The notes beneath the pieces are model-generated. The model was not told the origin of the DNA, did not search any database, and saw nothing but the letters and a program-made list of their open reading frames with translations. Shown here in pieces: positions 44,983-57,206 of a DNA stretch of 64,000 nt (the stretch's first letter is position 1; the number at the start of each line of letters is the position of its first letter). The stretch covers positions 46,281,501-46,345,500 of the forward strand of contig NC_088915.1 of the NCBI RefSeq assembly GCF_963576675.1, given 5' to 3'. This DNA is from Euphorbia lathyris. Lineage: Eukaryota > Streptophyta > Magnoliopsida > Malpighiales > Euphorbiaceae. Position numbers and translations under genes: made by a program.

Positions 44983-47900
44983 ATGACTAAAACCAATCTG
45001 CAAAACATTCTTACCGATAACAAGTTGAATGGTTCAAACTTCACCGACTGGTTTCGTAACCTCAAAATTGTTTTGAAGTTCGAGAAAATTGGGTATGTAC
45101 TTGATACACCGATACCCCCTATCCCGGAAGATGATGCTCCCATCGAGGAAATTGATGCTTACCAGAAGCACAAGGCTGATGATGATCATGCCGGTTGCAT
45201 CATACTTGCATCGATGACGTCGGAATTACAAAGGCAACATGAGGAGATGGATGCCTATTCCGTCATCATGCACCTAAAGGAACTGTTTGGGAAACAGACC
45301 AGGTGCGAACGCTACGAGATATCCAAATTGCTATATCGTTGCCGGATGCAAGAGGGCACATCAGTCATGACACATTGTGTCAAGATGATTGGCTACATTA
45401 CCAAACTTTCTAGTATTGGATTTGTGATGGACAACGAATTAAGTATAGAATTGATTCTTCAATCCCTCCCAGAGAGTTATTCACAGTTCATCATGAACTA
45501 TCAGATGAATGACTTGCAAACTTCTCTTGAAGAGCTTGCAAACATGCTCAAGTCAGTTGAGCCCAATATGAAGAAAGACAAGGCCATACCGGCTCTTGTA
45601 ATTGAGAGATCAAAGAAGAGGAAAAGGAATTTTCCCAATCCTAAACATCCCAAGAAAGGTAAGAAAGCTGTGTCCAAGGGAAAGGAAGTGAAGAAGCCCA
45701 AAGGAGAGTGCCACTTCTGTGGTAAAGATGGGCATTGGAAGAGAAACTGCAAGGAGTATCTAGCCACCCTCAAGAAGGGAAAGGGCGATGCTTCTACATC
45801 TGGTATGTTCTATATTGAAATAAATACAGTTTCATTGTCTGAATCTTGGGTACTTGATACCGGATGTGGATCTCATATTTGTACAAATATGCAGGAGCTA
45901 AAACAGACTAGGGAACTTAAGAAAGGAAGCATAAACTTGCGAGTGGGAAATGGAGCAAGAGTTGCCGCCATCGCAATTGGAGATTATGTTTTACTTTTGC
46001 CCTCTGGGCTTGTAATAGAATTAAGGAATTGTTTATACGTTCCTGAGATGTCTCGTAACATTATTTCTATTAGCCGTCTTGTTGACGACGGTTTTCATAT
46101 TTCAATAAAGAACAATAGTTGCAATTTTTATAAAGATTCGATCTTTTCTTTTTCAGGAATATCACAAAATGGGATTTATGTGTTAGATGATAAAACTCCT
46201 GTTTTTGCAATTGATACCAAAAGACATAAGATAGATAATTCAACTTACTTGTGGCATTGTCGTTTAGGCCATATAAACAAGAGACGCATGCTAAAGCTTC
46301 ATTCAGATGGTCTTATAGATTCAATTGATTCGGAATCATTGGAAACATGCGAATCATGTTTAAAAGGTAAAATGACAAAGACACCCTTTAGCAATAAAGG
46401 TGAGCGTGTATCAGACACTCTAAGACTCATTCATTCAGATGTATGCGGTCCTATGTCAGTCCAAGCAAGAGGAGGATTCAGATACTTCATAAGCTTCATA
46501 GATGACCATACTCGATATGGTTACATCTACTTGATGAGGCACAAATCAGAAGCTTTTGACAAGTTCAAATGCTTCAAGAATGAAGTGGAAAATCAATTAG
46601 GAAAGAAAATAAAGACGCTTCAATCCGATCGAGGTGGCGAATATCTTTCAGATGATTTTCTGAATTATCTAACTGAATGTGGGATATGCTCACAATGGAC
46701 ACCTCCCTATACACCACAACACAATGGTGTATCCGAGAGGAGAAACCGTACCCTATTAGATATGGTACGATCCATGATGAGCATGGCCTTACTTCCAAAG
46801 ACGTTCTGGGGCTATGCCTTAGAAACTGCCCTCTTCACCCCGAATCGAGTACCAACTAAATCCGCCAGTTCCACACCATATGAATTGTTCGTTGGTAGGA
46901 AACCCGTATTCTCATTTATGAGGGTATGGGGTTGTTCAGCATATGTCAAACGCATTGCGTCCGACAAATTGGATTCTAAATCTGATAAATGTTTCTTCAT
47001 TGGATATCCCAAAGAGACCATAAGGTATTACTTCTATCATCCAGATGATCAGAAAGTAATAGTATCCAGATACGCAACCTTCTTAGAGAAAGAGTTTCTC
47101 GAAGAAACGCAAAAGGGAAGCGTGATTGAACTCGACGAAGTTCAAGGGGAAGAGACACCGGATGAAACAACAGAAGCGGTTGAGGTACCCGAAGAAGTCC
47201 CATTAGATGAGACTCCAGTGGCACCTATTCGTAGATCACGAAGAGTTCGTGAACTCCCAGTTAGATATGGTTTTCTAGTGGGAGATGATGACGAGGTTCC
47301 CATGTTAGACGACGAACCCGAAAACTACGAAGAGGCTCTTACTAGTCCAGATTCTAAAGCATGGCTTGAGGCCATGGATTCTGAAATGGATTCCATGTAT
47401 ACTAACCAAGTGTGGACTTTGGTTGATCCACCCGAGGGGATAAAACCCATTGGGTGCAGGTGGATCTTCAAAAAGAAGACTGACATGGATGGAAAGGTTA
47501 GCACCTACAAGGCTAGGTTGGTAGCGAAAGGATATCGTCAGAAACAAGGTGTTGATTATGACAAAACCTTCTCTCCTGTTGCTATGTCCAAATCAATCAA
47601 AATCATGCTTGCAATTGCCGCTCATTTTAATTATGAGATTTGGCAAATGGATGTGAAAACAGCTTTCCTAAATGGAAATCTGCTTGAGGATGTATACATG
47701 ATGCAGCCTGAAGGTTTCATATCAAAGGATGCAAATAAAGTTTGCAAACTTTAGAGATCCATTTATGGACTCAAGCAAGCATCTAGAAGCTGGAACAAGC
47801 GTTTTGACGAAACCATAAAACAATTTGGTTTCGAACAAAATTGCGAAGAAGCTTGCATTTACAAGAAAGCAAGTGGGAGCTCTATAGCATTTCTCATACT

Positions 47901-50900
47901 ATATGTGGACGATATACTGTTAATGGGAAATGACATTGCTCTATTACAATCGGTGAAAGTATGGTTATCCGGTAACTTCTCAATGAAAGACCTTGGTGAA
48001 GCAGCCTATATACTTGGTATAAAGATCTACAGGGATAGATCGCGTAGACTGCTTGGTCTTTCACAGGCTACATACATTGAAAAGGTGCTAAATCGGTTTA
48101 GCATGCTTGAATCGAAACGAGGTAACTTACCCATGGTACATGGAGTAAAGTTAAACAATCATCAATGTCCTAAAACTGATGATGACAAACAACGCATGGC
48201 TGTAGTCCCGTACGCCAGTGCGATCGGTTCGATTATGTATGCTATGCTATGCACTAGACCTGACGTAGCGTTCGCGTTATCTGTAACGAGTCGTTACCAA
48301 GGGAATCTGGGAGACGAGCATTGGATTGCCGTCAAGAACATTCTTAAGTACTTGAGAAGGACTAAAGATATGTTCCTAGTGTACGGAGAAGGAGATCTGA
48401 AAATTGAAGGATTTTCAGACGCTAGTCATCTCACAGATGAGAATGATTTTAAATCCCAATCAGGATACCTGTTTATCTTGAATGGGGGCGCGGTCAGTTG
48501 GAAAAGTTCCAAGCAGGGAAGCGTAGCTTTCTCTACGACCGAGTCAGAGTACATCGCTGCTGCGGAAGCAACAAAGGAAGCAGTTTGGATTAGAAAGTTC
48601 ATTACAGAACTAGGTGTGGTGCCTGACATTGTCAATCCCATTACTCTGTACTGTGATAACAATGGAGCCATTGCACAAGCAAAGGAACCACGGTCTCATA
48701 ATGTAACATCCCTAAAACCCTAACATATACATCTTCCCACATTCATATATGTTTTCATGATTGAATACATACATTTTAGATTCATCGCATTGTCATTAGA
48801 AGTTTCATATGCATAATGCGATTACCGTGCGATTAGTAGACGATTAGTGTATCGTTAAGATGTAACGATTGGTTAATTGAGTTAGGACTTAAATGAATGA
48901 ATGAATGAATGAATTCATATGTCCTAAATTGATTAAGTTACACATTAGGAGGGCTGAATTTGAGGTTTGTGAGCAAGCACGAGGTGTCACCCCAATATTA
49001 AGACAAAATACACCTCTTCATTTGCCAAATGATGTGCACAACTCATTCTTTATCTATTCCAGCCATAATTTCGACCAAAGCTTCAGCAAAACCTTCCTTG
49101 TTCATACCCTAAACCTCTCCAAAGAAAACTCTTCCAATTTCTTCCATTTTCGAGTCAAACAAGTCAAGTTAGAAAGCATACTAGGTGATAGACACGAGTT
49201 GAAGGTTAGTATGTTGTTTTAGCTTGTTTTCTATGAGTTTGAGATGCTGAAATACCTAGGTATGATCATAGGATTTGTTGTGGATGAGTTGTGATGGAGT
49301 TTGTTGAGTTTTGGTGTTGTTTAAGGTGGTTATAGGCTGTCCAAATGAAAGATATGTATCAAGTGCCCTAAACAGAAATCTAGGGTACTGCTTTCAGTCA
49401 TTTTGGAGCATGTTTTTCATATTGATATTCTTCGAATTTGAAGATACATAGATGGAACATGACTGCCTCGACATTGAATGTCATGTGAGGCAGCCATGTT
49501 GATGTAGCATTTTGAGGACCTTAGAGTCATAATTTGAGAAAGTTTCTTTATACAAAAGTGTTCCTACCTACTTGAAGTATATGTATGTAAAAGGATTTGG
49601 CAATCCATTGTGTTTAGTGTGAGCTAGGTTGAGTGAATTATGGTAGATGCAAATCTGGATAGTCTGTTTCTTGGCAGGAAATAGGACAGAATCATTTTGC
49701 ATGCCATATATTGTGTAGAAGTGATATTCACATGAATTTTGGATATGTTATACCCATATATGTCTAGTTTCAGTAGGTTCAAGAATCAGGGCATTTGGAT
49801 TTATATAGAGAGAGTTATGGCAGAATGTGTGCAAGTAGGTCATGTGATGATCTAAGACAAAAGGATTAGATTGCATGAACTTTGTGGCATTAGTGTCTTG
49901 TAAATCATATAGCATTCCTTAGTTTATATTTTCATTAAGTTTATGTTAAGGCTAATTGGATCAATGTTATGTGACATTAGGAGGGCAAGGTGCAATTGAA
50001 CGCACACCCGATCATGTTGAATAGATCGAACCAAGTGCGACGGTAAGCATATTGCTTATATATGTGTATGACTGTATTGTGCCTTGTGACTTGTTGAGTG
50101 TGAGATGTGGTTGAATCTGATGTGAATGATGTGGATAATGTTTGAGTGTTTATGATACGTCATGATTGATAAGAAAGTGTTATGATTGAGTATGTTGCAG
50201 TGTTATGCGTAAATACGGCATGTTAAGCCTTGTGCACATACTGGAACTGAATAATGGTTGGATTATAAATGAATATGAGCTTGCTTAGATGGATATGTGA
50301 AATGGTCCAAGTTGAGAGTGCTATCCGAATATTGTGAGCCGGAAGCACATGTGTTGAGATATATGAGTACGTGAGTGAGTGTAACTCCTCCGTAGCACAG
50401 ATGATTGTATTCCGAATTTAGTGAGCCGGAATACAGATTGGGCTCAAGGACCATTTTATATATATTGTCTAAGTACAACAAGGCCTTTCTAAAATAAGTA
50501 TTACTATAATAAGTGAAACAGGTGAATAAAGTCTAACTTGGTATTGATGATATATTTTGATTTGTGCTCTTTACATTACTTTTGTATATACATATATGCG
50601 TATTATGTTTATTGAGTAGGCAGCTCACCCCTTGCCAACAGATTTTACAGGTTAGGTGGAGTTCTTCTTGCTTAAGGTCGCACCATCAGTGTCAGTCCAT
50701 TCTCATCTAGGCATTTTGGAGTCTTGTGATATACTTTTGTTTTGTAAATCCTCTATGTAGGATAATGACTTAAACGTGTATTGTAAATTGTAAATGCTTT
50801 CTCTTATGTATAATATGTAAAGTTTATATGATTGAGAATTGAAAGCATGTCTATAACTGATATTGTGTGAGATATCATGTGATCCAAGTGAGGGGGTTAC

Positions 50901-51093
50901 ACATAATGCATCCAAGCACTACCTAAAGCGATACCACATCATTAGAGAGATTGTGGCTAGAGGAGATGTGAGAATAGAAAGAGTACCTACAGAGGACAAC
51001 GTTGCAGATCCGTTGACAAAGCCTTTAACCCAGAAAGTACATGATCGTCATTTAACTTCTACTGGGATAAGTTTTAGAAACAATTGGCTTTAG
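44983..51093 (+). pseudogene. C gag-pol polyprotein with one nonsense codon and a solo-LTR insertion
   Basis: ATG 44983 opens a single long frame. Gag has a CCHC knuckle (CHFCGKDGHWKRNC, about 45711-45752). The protease active site is WVLDTGCGSHIC (about 45847). Integrase shows HSDVCGPM, LQSDRGGEY and Glu in HNGVSERRNR (triad complete), preceded by an HHCC region. RT has the copia block RWIFKKKTDMDG and YVDD near 47902-47913. RNase H carries SDASH and STTESEY. The only in-frame stop is TAG 47752-47754 before the RT palm. After S2 (48702-50901) the frame resumes at 50907 and ends naturally at TAG 51091-51093. Gene order protease-integrase-RT-RNase H is that of Ty1/copia. Confidence 0.9.
48697..50906 (+). 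mobile_element. S2: 2.2-kb solo LTR inside the RNase H of C
   Basis: The LTR spans 48702-50901, starting TGTAAC and ending GTTACA, flanked by the perfect duplication CATAA (48697-48701 and 50902-50906). Removing it with one duplication copy restores the RNase H frame exactly. There is no primer site or internal region, so it is a solo LTR. Sequence from about 50285 to 50901 matches S (28896-30324, opposite strand). It contains a GAAT microsatellite at 48893-48914. Confidence 0.92.
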
Positions 51094-51107
51094 TCCAAGT
51101 GGGAGTA
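51094..51107 (+). other. Polypurine tract of C
   Basis: The segment TCCAAGTGGGAGTA lies directly between the pol stop and the TGTTGG terminus of the 3' LTR. Confidence 0.75.
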
Positions 51108-53172
51108 TGTTGGGGTTAGTGTCCTATAGTCAATTGTTGCAGGATACAAACTTAATGTAAATGAATTGTTCTTTATATCATTTGTTTTAATGAGATATAT
51201 GTTTTATAACTATATAAAGGCAATCCCTTTTAAGCACTAAATAAAGTCTAATAAAAGGAAATCCGTAAGTTTGTTTAAAGTGATTATAAAGTGTTCATAC
51301 AAGCATGAAGTGAGACAAAACTTTATAATAAACTAATAATCTTAAAACCACCCCAAGTCAAGTGATATGTTTAGGATTGATATATCACTGTTGAGACTTG
51401 TATGTAACAATGTCTTCTGTCCGACAGAAAGCTGATCTCACAAGCTTCATATATATAGATATCTGGACAGTTACATAGATCCGATGAAACGTCGTTCATT
51501 AGGATTGGGGATCCGACTTGAGATAACAGGATGGGTAGATTCGTCCTTGTCACCTATTCATCTCATTGGTATTAATAGGTATAAATAATCCTCAGACTCA
51601 AAGGAATGTTAATTGGTCATCCTGAATTACTGAATGTGAGACTTTGATCGCGTGGTCCCACGATCCTTAACAGAGATGACTCTGGGGTGTGAACTGCAAA
51701 GGTTGGGTGTCACAGGAGGTAATGTCAGGGTAGTTATACATTGGATTGAGCATTTATCACTCCCGATGAATGGGAGATACGTCCAAGGATCGCTTGTGGA
51801 AGACTCGACTCTAAATCCTTGCAAGGTGATAGCTTAAGAGTAGAAATACAGATTTCACTTAACCTATCTATTTGAGTTGACTCGGCCTGTACAAGTAAAA
51901 CGAACGTCTCGCTATATGTGACTTGACATCATCCATAGTCATAAGATTCAGTTCAAGGATGTAGTTGATAAAGGATCGAATTATACTGTAACTAATACGG
52001 AAGGGTTAACGGCAGAATCAACCTATCTTCTTAACGGACTCTGGGGGAATGATTACGGACATGCCGATAACATGCTCTGTTCATCATTCCGTTATGCAAG
52101 GATTAAATATAATTCTTGAAGAAATTAATTTAATAGTTGCATACGGCCAGAAGTAGTAAGAACCTAATGGATCACACATAAGACTTGGAAACAAAAGAGA
52201 GATGGATATGATTAATAGATGGAAGCCCAATTGAGCCCAATAAGGCCCATATGGAGGGATGGGGGCCGAAATTTATATGTATTAAGCAAGGAATTAATTT
52301 ATTCCATTCATCCTAATTTGATTAGGATTGTGAGATTAAATTAATTAAGAGATAATCAAGTTAGGAGTTTTAATTAGATTAATATACTCCTATTATTATC
52401 TAAATAGGTTATTTATTATTATCCTAATTATATTAGATATATAGTAAGATAATAATTAGAAATCCTATTCCGAATTGGATTCCTATTAAGTAACCTATTT
52501 CTATCTAACTAGGGTTTAGAGACAAGCTAATATATATACCCCTCCTTCACTAGAATTTAGGGACATGCTTCTTCCTCCCCTACTTGAGTTTTTCGAAAAT
52601 TGCATTTAGAGAGAGAAAGTGAATTTCCATCCCCAAGTTCGTGGACAAGAATTCATACGGCTTCCGTCAATCGATTAATCTCTTCCATCTCTTTTCTCTT
52701 TGATCTTGTGTTGATTTATTAGAGGCAATCTATTTTGGTTGCATCTCATAAGGGTTGATACTAACTTAATCTCACCGTGTTCACGAAAGAAGAAAAACAA
52801 TCAAAAGGGAGAAATTCGTTTTTCTTCGCCTACATCAGGTCAGTTCACTATTTCGAGGATTCCCGGAGATTGAACCGTCGGATCGTCGCGATTTTTGGAC
52901 AATAGCTTCTAGACATATTCTTCCACGTTTCCACCGAAGGGATTGTCGTTCGGAGGTCTGGAAGGTTGGTTTCGGATAGGGGCAGATTGGTAAACAGTTT
53001 ACATCTCTTTTGAAGTTGTGGGCACTTCGTTTGCAACGGTAGATTGATCATCGAAAGGTATTTCTTCTTATCCCTATTTATATGAAATAACGATTAACAG
53101 ATCCTATGGTTAAAAGGAAGTAGGCTAAAAATTTTATATTTCCGCTGCTATACCTTAGCCCTATTTCCAACA
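51108..53172 (+). repeat. 3' LTR of C (2065 bp)
   Basis: Ends TGTTGG and CCAACA. The last 267 bp match the 5' remnant. The middle is AT-rich, and a TATATATACC box near 52530 marks the probable promoter. Open frames here are short and have no recognisable content. Confidence 0.88.
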
Positions 53173-53757
53173 AGAAGTTTTTTGGGGCACGCAGGGTTTT
53201 ATCGCCGGTTTATAAAAGATTTTTCAAAGATTGCACTCCCATTGTCAGCCCTACTCCATAAAGAAGCCGAGTTCTCTTTCAATGCAGACTGTTTGAAGGC
53301 CTTTGAGCTCTTGAAGACTAAGCTGATCAACTCACGTATACTGGCAGGACCAGATTGGGAGCAACCTTTTGAAATGATGTGCGACGCAAGCGACACTTGT
53401 GTGGGAGCTGTTCTTGGACAGAGGATTGAGAAGAAGTTTCGACCTATCTACTATGCCAGCAAGACATTGAACGAGGCCCAGCAAAACTATACAACTACCG
53501 AGAAGGAACTTCTAGCGGTTGTGTATGCTTTCGACAAATTCAGGCCCTACTTGGTCTTATCCAGGGTGATTGTTCACACAGATCACGCAGCGTTGCGATA
53601 CTTGTTCGCGAAAAAGGATGCTAAGCCAAGGTTGATCCGATGGTTGCTATTACTTCAGGAGTTCGATTTGGAAATTAAGGATGAAAAGGGAGCGGAGAAT
53701 GTTGCAGCAGATCATTTGTCAAGGATAGATCACAAAGGCAGCTTTGAACAAGCATAA
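53173..53757 (+). pseudogene. A3 RT end and RNase H
   Basis: It resumes A3 directly after the copia LTR with the RT thumb block ([19 protein letters not shown]). RNase H follows: [37 protein letters not shown] and HTDHAAL, with catalytic acidic residues visible. A stop TAA at 53755 interrupts before the integrase; the frame is unchanged beyond it. The upstream RT core has been deleted. Confidence 0.82.
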
Positions 53758-55095
53758 ATCGTTGAAAGGTTTCCTGACGAGCATCTATATGCGGCACAGT
53801 CTGCGCCATGGTTCGCCGATATAGCTAATTACCTTGCAACTTCGCTCAAACCACACAACCTATCCACGAATCAAAAAAGGAAGTTTTTCTCCGAAATCAA
53901 ATATTACTTTTGGGATGACCCTTACCTTTTCAGGTTGTGCGCGGACCAAATCATTCGAAGATGCATATCGCAAGAAGAAGGACAGGATGTTCTAAGCCAC
54001 TGTCATAACCGTGAAGCCGGAGGACACAATAGTGCAAGTCGTACCGCGGCAAAGGTTCTCTAATCAGGTTTCTTCTGGCCCACTCTTTTTAAGGATGCTA
54101 ATGCATTCGTTGGAACTTGCAATGAGTGCCAACGAACTGGAAACATTTCGGCTCGAAATGCTATGCCCCTAAACAACATAGTTGTGTGCGAAATTTTTGA
54201 TATCTGGGGCATAGATTTTATAGGACCATTCCCAACTTCCCAAGGGAATAAATACATCTTAATGGCTATGGATTATGTGAGCAAGTGGGTCGAAGCAATA
54301 GCTAGTCCCACCAATGACGCCCGTGTGGTAGTCAAATTTCTGAAAAGACTGTTTGCCAGATTCGGGGTCCCGCGAGCGATCATCAGTGATCAAGGGACCC
54401 ACTTCTGTAATGCGAAATTTGAAAAATTAATGGAAAAACTTGGAGTCTCACACAGGGTTGCCACACCATACCATCCACAAACCAGTGGATAGGTGGAGAT
54501 CTCCAATAGAGAAATAAAAAGAATCTTAGAGAAAACTGTTGGCAACTCTCGGAAGGATTGGGCAAACAAGCTCGATGATGCTCTATGGGCATATCATACC
54601 GCTTATAAAACACCGATTGGAATGTCTCCGTTTCGGTTGTTATACGGGAAATCTTGTCACTTGCCGGTGGAAATGGAACACCGCGCATTTTGGGCATTAA
54701 AATTTTTAAATTTTGAGACGCAGGCTGTTGGTGAACAGAGAAGTTTACAACTGAGCGAAATGGAGGAATTCAGACTGTTCTCATACGAAAATGCGGTGAA
54801 TTACAAAGCCAGGACCAAGCAGTGGAACGACAAAAAGCTCATGAACAAGGTGTTTCATGAGGGACAAAACTTCCTTCTGTACAATTCACGATTGAGGCTA
54901 TTTCCAGGAAAGCTCAAGTCAAGATGGTCAGGACCATTCATTGTAAACCGTGTATTTGCACATGGAGTTGTTGAAATTTTCAAATACGGGGGTGATCCTT
55001 TTAAGGTGAACGGGCAAAAATTAAAACCATATTTAGAGAATGATCACACAAGGAAGATCGATACTGTTCACTTCCAGGATCCCCCAAGTCAGTAA
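53758..55095 (+). pseudogene. A3 integrase
   Basis: In frame with RNase H. The zinc domain ends CNECQRTGN. The core has GIDFIGPFP (Asp), ISDQGTHF (Asp) and VEISNREIK (Glu), then the Athila C-terminal block ([35 protein letters not shown]). Stops at about 54061 and 54490 are each one transition away from a sense codon. The natural end is TAA near 55093. Confidence 0.82.
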
Positions 55096-57105
55096 AAGTA
55101 CATGAACAGGGTGTTCGCTACGAACACCAATTGTAGCACAAGTAACTTTGCATGTGATTGATTTTTTTACTTTTACTTTTATTTATTTTAATTTTGTGTC
55201 AAATTTGTTGAAATGTGCAAAGCTGACCTGCGAAGATGTAATGGATCGATTCAACGCCCTGTTTGCCCAGAATATGGCAAACCGCGAAATGATATTCGCC
55301 ATGGAGCAAAAGTATGCGTCGCAACAAGGCGAGATCGATATGCTCAAGAGCCTTTGCATTGAGGAACATGCCAAAGAAAGTCCCTCTGGTTTCTTTGTGA
55401 AAAGTCCGGTAAGACAAGTGCCCGAAACACCTGCCAGTGCTAATGTTAAGGCTAACGCTGCTGCCTCCTCGAAGGAGGAGGGTATTCCTGCCCCTGTGAA
55501 TAGAGAGGTTAACTCCTCTCTTTCCCATCATGCCTGATCTGTCCCAATATTCACTGTCCTAGCATCTGGTAACCTCTAACACCCTTACTCTATCATGTTT
55601 TGGTCCGCCTATTTTGTTGTCACCTTATCTACAATCTGCTGCCGTGATTAATAACATTGAGGACAATGTTTTGTTTTCTTTTGGGGGTGGGGATTGTGTG
55701 CATCACAATTTATGCGGAAATAACATGATAAATGCTGTTAATCGGTTTGTTTAAATTAGTGATTTGATGTAGAACAAATACCCCTTGAGAATTGTTGTGC
55801 ATATCCTTGGTAATTATTGTTTGTTTCCATTGTTTTCTCTCCGCTTGTGTATGTTCCATCTAGGGAATTGTTTGGTGTTATGTAGGAATCAAAGAGCAGA
55901 CTGTGCATGCTATTTGGTGTTATGTTGTGTTACTTGCTTGTTTGCACTTCGTGTTCCTTAATTCATGAAGTTCCAAAATTTTTTAAATTTTTAATTCCTC
56001 TGTCAAAATTAGTAATCATGGCCTTACTGCATTTTCCCCAAAAAATAGTGAGAACTTGAGCCTTATAATGCATCTATAGTATGCATTGAATTTTTATGAG
56101 TGGGCCAGCACTCACTATCTTTAGGGAGAATTTGCCTTGGTGCCCTGTTGAAACGGTGATTGGTTCTGACTTTCATAGGAGGAAAAAGGCATTTAGTTAT
56201 TCCTTCCGCTACACAAAAGGCACCTGTGCTATGCACCCCAATTATTAGGATAACCAAGTCGAGCCATGACCTGCTCTTTCTGAAAAACCACGAATGATAG
56301 CCCTCTCCCTTCACTTATAACTCTAAAATACCCTGAGTTCTGTCTTATGCTTCGAATAGCCAATTGTTTAAAATAAAAATCATGTGCTTAAGTTATGCGA
56401 ATATAAGCAATTGAGCAAACATTGCTTAAGGAAAAGATTGAAAGAACTGGGGAATATAATGTGGGGAGGAAGGAACATTTATTAATATTCAAAAGAGTAC
56501 TGGGTTATGAGTGAACAGGTTGTGTAGATAAAGTGTGTGTAAACAGCAATCATTATAGGCTGCGTATGTTAAATAAAGTGCAAAAAGACAGAATTCATAC
56601 ACTGAAATAGCTTTTCACTGTCAAACCAGAGCCTAAGCCTAACATTACAACCTTTATAAAGTCCTTTGGACTATGTATGGAGGAACTTTGACCTATAGAT
56701 TCGGGACCAATAGGCAAACTCGCACCCTAAGGGTGTGGTGTCTGAGCTGAGGAGTGAAATCGCATTTGTTTTCCTATGGCAAGTAGATGCCATGCGAGAG
56801 TGAGTGAATTATTCCATTCCTTAGTGAGGCATGTCTGGCAGTTGGTAACTCTTTGTGAAAGAGGAAGTCTGAATTTTAAGATTTGAGGAATTTCTTGAGC
56901 ATAAAGGACACAATTTTTAAAACAAGCTTTTACTCTTCGATGAAACCTTAGCATGCATCTGTTCATTTCCTAATTGTGCCAAGCGTTCTGTGTTTCTGTA
57001 CTCCTCGTTCTCATTCATTAAACTAATTTCATTCCTAACTCTTTTTCTGATTCCTTCTTACAATTTGTTGCTTGAGGACAAGCAAAGGTTCGATTTGGGG
57101 GTATT
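55096..57105 (+). other. A3 post-pol region and polypurine tract
   Basis: Two kilobases after integrase. A frame at about 55240-55535 reads MDRFNALFAQNMANREMIFA and is helix-prone, but has no family match known to me. The rest shows no gene. A polypurine tract (GATTTGGGGGTATT) stands directly before the 3' LTR at 57106. An envelope-like gene, reported in some Athila elements, was not recognised. Confidence 0.5.
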
Positions 57106-57206
57106 TGTTAGGCATGAAATTGACTAAGTTTAACAAATAATTTATAAGAGAAGTCGGGTATTTTTATATCATTTTGTAAGGAAAAAGAGCTAATTAATGT
57201 CCTTGT
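57106..57206 (+). repeat. A3 3' LTR, first 101 bp, cut by A4
   Basis: TGTTAGGCAT through TGTCCTTGT, matching 38641-38741 with very few differences. CTTGT (57202-57206) is the candidate left duplication for A4. The rest of the LTR would lie beyond A4, outside the window. Confidence 0.88.

Larger units (their letters stand above)
43134..53172 (+). mobile_element. C: Ty1/copia element, nearly intact coding region, 5' LTR mostly deleted
   Basis: The last 267 bp of a 5' LTR (43134-43400), a tRNA-Met-type primer site, a 1.6-kb leader, one gag-pol frame (44983-51093, split by solo LTR S2), a polypurine tract, and a full 3' LTR 51108-53172 with ends TGTTGG and CCAACA. The two LTR tails differ at about four of 267 positions, so insertion is fairly recent. 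Missing 5' LTR sequence and missing A3 RT sequence meet at one junction, showing a deletion after insertion. Confidence 0.9.
38641..57206 (+). mobile_element. A3: Athila-type element containing copia element C
   Basis: 5' LTR 38641-39920, primer binding site 39927-39944, gag-protease-RT to 43133, then copia element C (43134-53172), then RT end, RNase H and integrase (53173-55095), a 2-kb post-pol region, and the first 101 bp of the 3' LTR (57106-57206) before A4 interrupts. The two LTR starts are nearly identical over those 101 bp. The candidate left duplication is GTCCC (38636-38640). About 150 codons of the RT core are missing at the C junction. Confidence 0.88.

Noticed and set aside
48905..49222. 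105-codon frame in S2
   Set aside because: Begins in a GAAT microsatellite and lies in a solo LTR; no pattern supports coding.
55148..55537. 129-codon frame after A3 integrase as a possible envelope gene
   Set aside because: No signal peptide followed by a transmembrane pattern typical of an envelope, and no recognisable motif; kept only as part of the post-pol description.
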